This document shows positions 47,412 to 58,700 of a DNA stretch of 64,000 nucleotides, piece after piece. Source of the stretch: Crotalaria pallida (taxonomy: Eukaryota > Streptophyta > Magnoliopsida > Fabales > Fabaceae); assembly GCA_037953625.1 (NCBI GenBank), contig CM075649.1:128213290-128277289 (forward strand), given 5' to 3'. The notes under the pieces were generated by a model, which was not told the origin of the DNA, searched no databases, and saw only the letters and a program-made list of their open reading frames with translations. The position numbers and the translations under genes are program-made. Position 1 is the stretch's first letter. Each line of letters begins with the position of its first letter.

Positions 47412-47677
47412 CTCTCTTCGGTCTTATATATAAGTCTCCTTTTAAGACTTTTTCTTGATCCTTAATATAAGCCCCATTTCCAATTTCCAATGGCATTAAT
47501 TACTTTTTTTTTCCACAACACCCCTATTTACTTAACACTTTTTACATTCTCAATAATAATTATAAGAGTGCTTTTGAAAATAATACCAAATATTTACATT
47601 TCCAATGCCACTAACTAACTTTCTTAAAAAGAGTGAAATTGGTCAAAAGGTGTTTATATTAAGGACTAGAGAGGGAG
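47412..47677. mobile_element. Stowaway-like MITE (family H, copy 1)
   Basis: Starts CTCTCTTCGGTC and ends GAGAGGGAG between TA dinucleotides; the ends are inverted repeats (TATATAAG...). TA duplication and CTCCCTC-like ends fit Stowaway MITEs of the Tc1/mariner group. Lies 1.2 kb upstream of the PLATZ TATA box. Confidence 0.75.
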
Positions 47678-47977
47678 TAACATCTTTTTCATTTCCAATA
47701 TAGTTTTCTCTCATCAATAATGATTAGATAGAGGTTTTATATGCAAAATATCCCAAAATTTTACATCGTTAATCAGTATCTAAAACTCATATAAGTAGGG
47801 TGACTAATTTTTTTAGCTATTGACTGATCTTCCGAACCCTTCCAATAAAGCCTCTTACATTTGCAAGAGTCAAGAACTGAATCTCTAACCGCTTGATTAA
47901 GTAACAATAATCTCATTTGTTGATTGCGCTATCCTTTTTTCTCGAGTACAAACCATTTATTTTAAGGGAGTTACTGA

Positions 47978-48348
47978 CATGCAATCCAAAATTGGATGGT
48001 TGCTATATAACCTTTTCTTAAACCAATAAGAAGTTGCTACCTATGTCATGTCATTAATTGAAATAGTTAAAATTAGTTTTTTGCAATTTAGTCCAACATA
48101 AAAAGTAAATTAAAAATTTAGTCATTTGTACCTATAGACAAATTATACAAACAACTTTAATTTTTTTTAAATTAAAAGTTATAATTTGTCTATAAGTACA
48201 AAGGACTAAATTTTTAATTTACTTTTTATGTTAACTAAATTGCGAAAAACTAATTTTAACTACTTCAAATAATGACATGGCATAGGTGACAACTTCTTAT
48301 TGGTTTAAGAAAAGGTTGCTATGCAACCATTCAATTTTGGATTGCATG
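47978..48348. mobile_element. MITE with ~170 bp inverted arms in PLATZ upstream region
   Basis: Starts CATGCAATCCAAAATTGGATG and ends with its near-complement; the arms pair almost throughout (AACCTTTTCTTAAACCAATAAGAAGTTG block and others) around a loop near 48150. It lies about 500 bp upstream of the likely TATA box and would give a long hairpin if transcribed. Confidence 0.85.
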
Positions 48349-48711
48349 ATAGAAATATATTTTAATTGATATATAAAAAAAGTTATTTTTAATTAAAAAT
48401 GAGTAGAGTATATATTAATTTGATATTAGTACTAGTATTTGTTTTACTAATAAAAAAATGATAAAGAAAATACTTACTTAACACTAATCGTGAAAAAACA
48501 AAACAAATTTGCAGTGGATGAGAGAGGAGAGGCTTAATAAATGAAGATGTGTCACAGTGGAGTGCTCAGATAAGTGAGGGGAAAAATTGTTAGTATGCAC
48601 AGACAGTACAGATTGGTGGGCTGTCTTCCCGCCATTAAAACCACTCTGCTCTCTCCACCACACCACTCATTTCTGTCACTCTCTCCCTTCTCTCCTTCCT
48701 TACTTACCCCT

Positions 48712-48730
48712 TCTCTCTCTCTCTCTCTCT
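48712..48730. repeat. CT microsatellite in PLATZ promoter
   Basis: Uninterrupted CT dinucleotides within a broader pyrimidine-rich tract (48670-48840), a common feature near plant transcription starts. Confidence 0.85.
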
Positions 48731-48846
48731 TCTCTTTCCTTTCAGCTAGCTGAGGTGTACTGTATCATTTTTCATTTTTTTATCCTTATTTTCTTTTTAC
48801 CATTTCTTGTCTTTTTTTTCTTTCTCTCTCTAGAATTCTCCTCTAC

Positions 48847-48854
48847 TATAAATA
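48847..48854 (+). promoter_or_regulatory. Probable TATA box of the PLATZ gene
   Basis: TATAAATA preceded by a CT-rich tract, 245 bp upstream of the ATG. A start about 30 bp downstream would give a 5' UTR of roughly 215 bp containing a TA repeat (48911-48929) and GAA repeats. Confidence 0.6.
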
Positions 48855-49098
48855 GCCAGAATAATAGAGAGGTCATATAACTTTAGGGTTCTCATCTTAT
48901 TAAAATAAAAATATTATATATATATATATTAAAAAAAAAAAGAAATCAACATCAACCAGTTGACAAAAGCAAGCCATATTAAATATCCAAACCTAGTGAG
49001 AGTGTGTTTAGCTATATAGCCTATAAGGTCTTGGAGGAAGAAGAAGCAGCAGAAGAAGAAGAATAGGGAAATTGAAATTGAAATTGAAATTGAAGGGA

Positions 49099-52000
49099 AT
49101 GGTGAGAGATATGAACATGATGAGTATGAATAATAATAATTATAATAATAATTCATCAGAAGGAGGAAGGTATGGTCATGGAGATGGTCATGGTCATGGT
49201 GATGGTGATGGTGGGGGAGATATGAATAATAATGCAAAACCTGCATGGCTAGAGAGGCTGATGGGTGAGACATTCTTTGGTGGGTGTGGGGTCCACCAGA
49301 ATCAAAGGAAGAACGAGAAGAACGTCTTTTGCTTGCACTGTTGCCTTAGCATCTGCCCCCACTGCCTCCCTTCCCACCGCCCTCACCCTCTCCTCCAGGT
49401 ACTACTATATACTCTACTCTACATATATTACAACAATTATATTCCATCAATTTTCTTTCTTTTTCTTGTTTCTTTTTATCAAATTACTATATTCTTTTGT
49501 TATGTTCTGAAATCTGATGATGCATAAAGGTGCCATTTTTATGGGTTACACAGTCTTTCTTTCTGCCTTACAGCTTGTTTCACCTTTAATTGTACAAAAG
49601 GGCAATTGGAAATTCTCATCATTATGTTTAATTTGCTAGTTGACTCTTTGTCTTTTCATCTCTTTCTTTTTCTCTTTTTTTTTTTTTTTTTTGAGGGTCC
49701 TGGAGCTTAAATTTATCTCCTTGATGGGTATCTTTGAAATTCTTGGACTCAATTTCATAAGTACCTAAGTCCTTTTTCTTAAATTTATTTTAATTTGTTA
49801 TTTTCAGTTCTCTTTAGAAGCCTTCACTTCAGGTTAAATTCAGATGCAACTATGTTCTGGATCTCTAAGGATTTTCTCCAAATTCTATTTTTTCTTCAAT
49901 AATACAACCTTTCACTATATCTATCTCTCTGGCATGCAACTTTGTAGGATATGTGGCACTGTGGCAGGTTCAATTTTGTTTTTTAATCAACCCTTTGATA
50001 TTGATGATGGTTTAATCAGATTCTCTTTGGAGATGGTTTAATTAGTTCAATTTCCCACGAAATGGTTTATTCAATGATTTTTGGTTTATTCTTAGTTTAT
50101 AAGTTGTGAGTTGGGTTTCGAGGCTTATCAGGACAAGAGGCTTCACAGCACCATGAAAGTTTTATGCATTCTAAGCCAGGAGGACTTAATTTACTCAAAT
50201 CCCTTTTCTGGAGTTATTTAATCTGCTACCAATAATGGTAAAAAGCAAAACACTAGAGTGAGCTTGAATTTTCTTTGTACAATTGAGGAGGTGAGGGAGA
50301 ACTCAAAAAGTTTTGAAATTGAAATTCTTTGGGTTTAATTTTGTTCATACAATATCCCTTTTGAATGTCCTCCAAAATTTATTTGGTCAAGCGTTTACGG
50401 TATTCGCATATTCTTTTTAAGGGTTTTTTTTATTATTTTTTATTTGTAATTCGTAAACAGTGAAAAATTATTATTCTATAATTGTACCCGAAACTTAATT
50501 TCAGTTTTTAAAGCGTGTCTGAAGAAAGATGTTGATAATATTTATAAGAATTTTTATATATGAAAATGATTTATTTAATATTTTGAGATATACTCCCTTC
50601 GGCTCGAATTATAGGCCAATCTAACCATTTTTACGCTTATTAAGGAGGTTAGTTGATTGTATTTAATTTTATCAAATTTATAAAAAAAAATAGAGGTATT
50701 TTAGGAAAATTGTATTGGGAACGAAACAAAAATTAATTTAGATTACAATTTTCTAGAGATGTTTTAGGAAAGTGACATTGGGAATGAAACAAAATTTAAC
50801 AAAGTTAGTTAATTTTGCTTATATTTTAAACCAAAAAAATTATATTTTTTTGTTGCTTATAATTCGAGCCGCGGGAGTAGTAATATTTTAAGTTTTGATT
50901 AAAAAATTATATTTAAAATATGTTTAACATGTAAATTATGTACACACATTTTTGAACACTTGCTCTTTCCATTAAGTATAAATTTTTTGAGACAACACAA
51001 AGCATAATTCAAGTACTATCTTGTTAATTGGTATTTTTAAGGATACTGATTAAAAGATACGTACTCCTTCTTCAGTTCTCCCTGTCTCTGCATATTAAGC
51101 ATCATATGGTGGAAGTGCTTTACTTCTTTTTATAACTCCTTTCATAAATAAAATATCTTTATTTGCTGATGATATTTTTTAGCGTTCCAAAGATAAATTT
51201 TCTTTTCAGTCCTATGTATAGCTCATTATGAAAACTTTTTTTTGTCCTTAAGTATAATTTCAATTCTAATTTTCATAAACGTGAGTAATTATTTGTTTTT
51301 CACAAATGTCATTATTTACTTATACTTATAGTGGTAATTTTAAAAATATATATTAAATATTTTCATTTTCAATGTTATTAAAAATATTCCCTCTGTTTCA
51401 CAATGTTTGGCCTTTTAGGTCTGGGCACACAGATTAAAAAAGTGTTAATTATTGTAAAAGTAACTAAATTTACGTTTATTAAGGAAGTTAATTATTTAAT
51501 TTTCTCAAATTTATAAAAGAATAGAGGTATTTTAGGAAAGTTACAATAAAGAATGATGAAACAAAAATTAAATAAGATAACAATTTTATAGGGATGTTTT
51601 TAGAGAGTGACATTGAGAATGAAATAAAATTTAAGAAAATTTGTTAATTTTGCTTATATACTAGTAAATCAAGAAAAGGTATGTTTGTTGTTACTTATAT
51701 TTCAAGTTGGAGGTGGTACTTTTAAAACACCTACTGTATTACTCAAATTTTCATAATTTGAACTTGGGTCAAGTAAGAACATTGGTCAAGTAAGAACATC
51801 GGTTAAGTAAAAAAAACAAAGTAAGTTTGCTTTTGAAAAACTAAAAATTTCACTTTTCAACACTTCAACTTTACTATTTCCAATAAAAAAAAAATTTCCT
51901 TTTCCTTTAAGGTCACTCGGTTAACCTTCCCCATTTTACCTTGAATTAGAGAAGATGAGAGATAGTGTTCCTTCTTGTGGTGATGTAGATTCACACTCAC

Positions 52001-52655
52001 AGAAAAGCTGTTATCCCTTTTACCTTGAATCAAATGAGTTTTGTTTTCTAAAATTAAAGAAGCCTGTGCTTCTTGTTGAGTGATTGTCTGTCTAATTGTA
52101 TTTGTTGTGTCCCCATATCTATGTTTTATGCATATTTATGTATGGTTTCCTGAAGGGCTCACCATGTCTTACTTGATTCCCACTTTTTGGTTTTGGTTTC
52201 TTTCCCATTAATGGAAGATCTCTTTTTTATCCATTTCTCCCTGCAAAGGTTTCTCAGCTGTTACTTTCATTGAAAGCGAAAGTTTGACCCACTGGTTTAC
52301 CATTTCATGCTGTGTTTCTATATTTTATTATTTGCACAGGAACCCACCACTTCTCCTAAATTATTCTTCACTTCTCACTTCATTTAATTTTTTGTCTTTC
52401 TCTTGAATTGATGGAAGGTTTACAGCTTGGAGGTTGGTTGCCTAACTGTTCATATAATGATTTAGAATTTAATTCTCTAAACATTCTTAGATATGCTGAA
52501 TGCATATTTCCAAGGCTGCACTCTTAATTCTTTTTTTAAATTCTTTGGTTAACCAATTTCTCTCTTTCTCTGGTGAAACTGGTACTAACAATTTGGAAAG
52601 GAAAAAAAATTATTAAATCATTTGTTGCAAATTAAAGCTAAGAAAATAAATACTT

Positions 52656-52701
<46 letters not shown>

Positions 52702-55700
52702 GGTGTGTAATTGCATAATTAATCAAAAATACATATATGACTGATTTACTGATTGATTCTTTCTATAAACAAAATATAAAAAATATATTTTTTATTTGAT
52801 TTTTCATAATTTTACTATTGATGGAGTAGCTTTATCTTGTTTTTTTTTCATGGTCATACCTTGTTTTCTCATCTTTAAAACATGTTCCATCGAAATATAT
52901 GAAAGGTTTTCAAATGTGTGTTCCTTCCATTTTTTAAGAAAGATTTTTTTTAGTATTTGTTTTAGAGTACATGTGTTGTATACTTGATATTGAGAAATAC
53001 TATTATTTTTTATTGACATAAATTTTATAATTGCATTCATTCTTAATGCAAATTATTCATTATGGAATTTTTGAAATGTTCCTTGCGTCATAGTATTATT
53101 TATTGTTGTTAGGATAATTAGGATAAGTAATCTAATGTAGAAAATCCGCCTAAAAATATTGATGTATTTAATATTTCAGAGTTAATTTCTTTAATTTTCT
53201 TATACTGTATTAACTTTATACTTTTAGATGCTTTAATTTTCTTAGATTAACATTGTATTAAGGTCAATAAATAGACAGTAAAAAAAAAGTCAATAAATAG
53301 AAAAATTCCTAAAAGAATCATATTAGAAAAACCCTAATAGGAAAGATCCAACAAATTAACGTTACAACCCATGAAAAAGTATGGTACTCCCTCGAATTAT
53401 AAGTAAATACAATCATTTTTACGTTTATTAAGAGGTTAGTTGATTGTATTTAATTTTATCAAATTTATAAAAAATAGAGGTATTTTAGGAAAATATTATT
53501 GGGAATGAAACAAAAATTAATCAAGATTACAATTTTCTAGAGATGTTTTAGGAAAGTGGTATTGGGAATGAAACAAAATTTAATAAAGTTAATTAATTTT
53601 GCTTATATTTTAAATTAAAAGAAGTATGTTTTTTTGTTGCTTATAATTCGAGGCGGAGAAAGTATTACGTAATGTTCAAAAAGCTGTGATAGCTGAGCTT
53701 AATATGAAAGCTTCTCATGTACTCTTAGTAAATTGTTCGTTTAGAGTGAAAATTATGTTCAAAATGATAAGTATAAATATTTGTGAAAAACTCCTTAACT
53801 TAATTTTATTATACTAATAATGTTATTTGGATATTCACGATCACAACTAATATTAAAGTTCAACACTTATCATTTTGGATAAAGGATGATGAGCTTTTTA
53901 ATTTATTTTTTTATTATTTTTCATAAGTGTTTGACTTAAATATTACTACAGTAGATATAACATTACAGGCACTACTCTATTTTCTAAGCCAGCCTTTCTT
54001 CTAGCTAAAGTTTATTGGGAAGCCACGTTTTCTCGTTTTTCATGACGACAATTTAACCCTAACTAGCTCTAGTGTGGAGTATGTATATACTCTCTTTAGT
54101 TTTATTTTTATTTTAGGTTATATTTAATCGTGTATGGATAAAAAAAAAAGTAGTTATATTTCTTGAAATTAGAAAAAATAACATTATAATTTTACTTTCT
54201 TAACTTATTTTTAAAATTCACTAATGTATTGTTTAATATATTACTTTTGTCTCTAAATATATGATTTTTTACACTTTTATTTTGTTCCTATTTATAGGAT
54301 CATATACTAATTTTTCAATGATCATTAATTACTTCTTTTCACAAATATTTATATATATTTAACACTTTTTAAATTTTCAATAATATTAATAAGGGTAATT
54401 TTGAGAATACATATCAAATGTCCACGCATCAATATCATTAACTAAATTAATTAATATGCTTAATAAATATAAAATTACTTAAAGGGGTCTTAAAAACAGG
54501 GATGGAAGGAGTATTATTGAACGGATTTCATATAAGAGAAAAGTAATACTACTTCTAACTAAAATATACAGTAATAACTTGTAAATAAGATTAGAAAATT
54601 TTTTAAGAATGTGATTTATAAATAAGACTGAGATAGTATGCATTTTATATTTGTTTTTTACAGTGTGCTTTATTGCAAATTTGCACCGAAAATTAATGTA
54701 GCTAATAAATATGAATTTTATAAATATGATTATTTTCAATAAATATTTGCTCAATATATTTTTTTTACTGTGTCATGCAAACATAATTGTTATTTTTTTT
54801 ATAAATATTCCTATTCAATAGGTTATTAATTTAGGTAAGGAGTGCTGCATTTATTTTATATAATAGTGTTTATAGACATTTTATTTTTTTGTTTCATATG
54901 CATTGTTTTTCTATTATTTTAATTCATATTTGATACTATTTTTTTTTCAATTGTATCTTTATTTATCAAATTTTTTCCTTCTAATATTATTCTCTTTCTT
55001 GAATAATGATTATATAATTATATAAGGGTATTGTGATAAAAATGTTCTAAATTCTTATCACTTAATCATTTCTGAAAGAGGGTAGAAAAAAAAAATATAA
55101 TTAATTTATTAAAATCAAAGCAGTTGCGATTTTCTTTTAATATTGTTTTTTAATGTGTATAATTGGGTACTTGGTTTCTAAATCAACAAAACACTGGAAA
55201 TGGACGAGGAGTATTGAAGAGTGTCTAGCTAAGAATAACTTTTAACTACTCCTTCCGGTCCTATTTATAAGATTTTTTAGAGGTTTTTCACTCCCATGAA
55301 AAAGAATGAATAAATTTGTTAGTGGTATTAGAAATGTGAAAATTTGATATACTTTTTCAAAACTACCTTTATAATTATTATTGGAACTCTGATAAATGTT
55401 AACTTTATAGGGATGTTATTGGAAAGAAATAATTAAATGGTATTGAAAATTGAAAAATAGTCTTATAAATAAAACCAAAATAAAAACCCCAAAATGATCT
55501 TATAAACAGGATCAGAGGAAGTATGGTACATTCTTATTGTCTGAAACCTAACCTCTTTTAGGCTATGTAATGAAAATTTATTACTAAAATTTTCTCATAA
55601 GCGAATTAAAATTTTAAAAAAATATACTTTTAATGAATTATTTACCAAATTAACTATTCCTTAAGGCAATAATTTAATCTGTGGTTTCTTAATCAATCAT

Positions 55701-58700
55701 AAAATAGTCTTCAATTTCAATATTTTTATTTTAAGATCTTAACTTTAATATGAGATAAATATTTTTTATGTTTTTTTCTATTAAATACAGTAAGAAGTAA
55801 AAAAATACTGGTATTTTAAAACTTCAATTTCTATAAACTGTCTTATTTAATTTAATGATGTAGTACATAAAAAGAAGTCTCTTGGAACCCGCGCTAATTT
55901 CGTTGCTATAGAGATGGAAATAAAGGTTATATTGACCTGTCCACTCTTAACTTCATTTCTATTTTTGTTTTGTGGTACAGATGTGTATCATTTGTACGAA
56001 TGTATGTATGGCTAATAGCCAACCCTGAGAGTTTTGCACTATGTGTCGCAGGTGCGAAGGTATGTTTACCACGACGTGGTCCGATTGGGTGATCTGGAAA
56101 AGCTCATCAATTGCTCCAATATTCAGGTCAGACAAAAATTTGTATAGAAATAACACTGCTATACTATACTTATATTACTGTACATGTTATAAATCAAATT
56201 ATAAAAGTTTTTAATATAAGATTTAATTTTTTGAAAATTCTTGCCCTAAAAAAAAGTTTGTTAATATTTTTAGTGATATTGAAAATTTTAATATTTAATA
56301 GTAGTATACAATTTCAAATCCATATATTTAATTATTATTATTTCATTGATAATTAAAGTATATATGCTTGCATGCGTATGTAATTCATAATTAAAGACAC
56401 GTTAATAAAATTTATATTCTCTCTGTCCCTATATATAAGACCTTTTGGTAGATTTCATATTCATTATGAAAGTTGGTTAATTTAAATAATGGTATTGGAA
56501 ATGTGAATATTTGATATGTATTTTCAAAATTACCCCTATTAACAGTATTGGAAATCTAAAAAGTACTAAATAAATAAGGATGTTTATGGAAATGAGTAAT
56601 TAATTATTATTGAGAATTGATAAATGATCTTATAAATAGTGATAATAAAAATGTCAAAAAGGTCTTATATTTAAGGAGCACTTAGATTGTAATTTTTTTA
56701 CAATTAGTATGATAAAATGGTTAAAACCTTTCTTTGGTTAAACCAAAAAAAAAAAAAGGATTGGACTGAAATGAAGGTTATACCTTGTTTTTTATTGGAT
56801 GGCAGCCCTATACCATTAACAGTGCAAAAGTGATATTCTTAAATCAGAGGCCACAATCGAAGTCATGCAAAGGCAGTGCCAATGCTTGTTACACTTGTGA
56901 CAGGATTCTTCAGGAGCCATTTCACTTCTGTTCTCTCTCATGCAAGGTTTTGTCTCGTTTCTCAGTCTCCTTTCTTGTTTTGGTCCTTAATTTACACAAC
57001 TAAATTACTTGTCAAGATCTAAGTTACACTTCCTGTTTACGAACTTCTTTTTATATTTTAAGGAGTTTATAAAATTAAAATAGTAAAGGGGAAATCGATA
57101 TATCATTTTCTTTTCAAGCAATTCTTTTTAGTATTGTAACCATATATATGGATGACATTTTTTTTTTTTTTTTTTTTTTATAATTGGATGACATGTTTCA
57201 CATGGTAGTTGTCTCATAGATGATATATATGCCATGTTTATATGGTTAAGATTATGCTTTAGTTGATTTATAGGAAAATATATTATTTTCCATTTCTGAT
57301 ATCACAAAATTAAAAAGTAATGGAGAAATGGATTTTTTATATTTTATTTTAATTTTTCTTGGGTAAAATTACTTGTTACTCCCTTCGTCACTTAATTTAA
57401 GACCCTTTTCGAGAGATTGTGTCTATTAAAAAAAGTAGTTGATAGACCAACAAAGCCCAACACAGTTGGTAGATAGTTGGGTTCCTTAAGCATGATGTCA
57501 GGGGTTCGATCCCTACCGTGGGCATGGAAAAGACTTTGTTGGTAGAGGCAAAACCCACTACGGTGATCCTCGGAGGGGATTAGTCTTCGGGTGTCGGCTG
57601 GAGGATACCCTTGGTGTATAAAAAAAAAAAAGTAGATGGTATTAGAAATGTAAGTATTTGATATATTTTTTCAAAATTACCCTTATAATTATTAATGAAA
57701 TTCTAAAAAGAGTTGAACAAATAAGGATGTTTGTGTAAAATAATACTTAAATGTTATTGAAAAGTGAAATGTGATTTTATAAATAATGACAATTTTTTTT
57801 TTTTTAAGGATATAAGGGATACAGAGAGTATTTTCATCTATGAAATTGGTAAATGAATTTTATGTTTCAAAACTTAAAGGTCATTTTCGAAGGATTGATT
57901 TGATTTTGTTGCACTTTTATAAAAGAGTTTATTTATGTGCTGTAAAAATTTAAAGTCTATTATACAGTGTTATCAAACCCGGACCGAACCGGCGGTCGAA
58001 CCGGTCGGACCGTCGACCGGTGGGAAAGACGGTTCTGGGTTCTGCATAAACCGTTTGTAAATTGAAGCCGGAAAAAACCGACGGTCAATTCTGTTGAACC
58101 GGGTTGAACCGGGAAAACCGGACCCAGTTCAACCAACTCTGATTTAGAAAAAAAAAAAAAAAAAACTAAATCAAAACCTTAAGCAGTACACTCTCACTCT
58201 GCTCTGCTGCTCAACGCCTCAACGAAAAAACAAAAAGAAAGGAGAACACACAGAGAAGCACTAAAAGAAAGAAGAATAAGATATCACTGTAGAAGTAAAA
58301 GAAAGAAGATGGAATTGTTGTGTGGAAAGAAGAAAGAGGAAGAGTAAACTCAATAGTCAGTACTATTGGCGGCACAATGTTCCACTAGTCACTAATGCCT
58401 AGGGTTTTATTATACTTCTTATTTTTTAGATGGGCCGGGTAGTTATTTTCTTTTTCTTTTTTTTAGGAGATTTAGTTCCCAGCCCCCATGTTTTAGCCCC
58501 AACCCTCAATTTAATTGAGAAATGATAAAAACATCCCTTATTTTATTTTTTTTTCCACCAAACCCCAAACTCCCTCCTTCTTCTTCTTCCCCAAACCACC
58601 AACAGAACTCCCTAACCACAAAGCAGCTCCCATGGCCAACCCCTTTTCCCCATAAATCACTCTCTCCTCCGTTGGCCCTTCACTGCCGCCCCTGTTCTTT

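Larger units (their letters stand above)
49399..56051 (+). other. PLATZ intron 1 (6.65 kb), MITE-rich
   Basis: Begins GTACTA and ends GTCGCAG. It contains at least five Stowaway-like MITEs (50593, 51387, 53387, 54244 and 55249) and a long AT microsatellite. No other gene seen; 52796-53040 open frames are AT-rich chance frames. Confidence 0.85.

Noticed and set aside
52796..53040. Open frames of 63-78 codons on both strands in PLATZ intron 1
   Set aside because: AT-rich sequence with Phe/Lys-rich translations and no domain.
57500..57520. tRNA gene suggested by GGTTCGATCCC
   Set aside because: No cloverleaf follows; the A-tailed unit with flanking duplication is a SINE.
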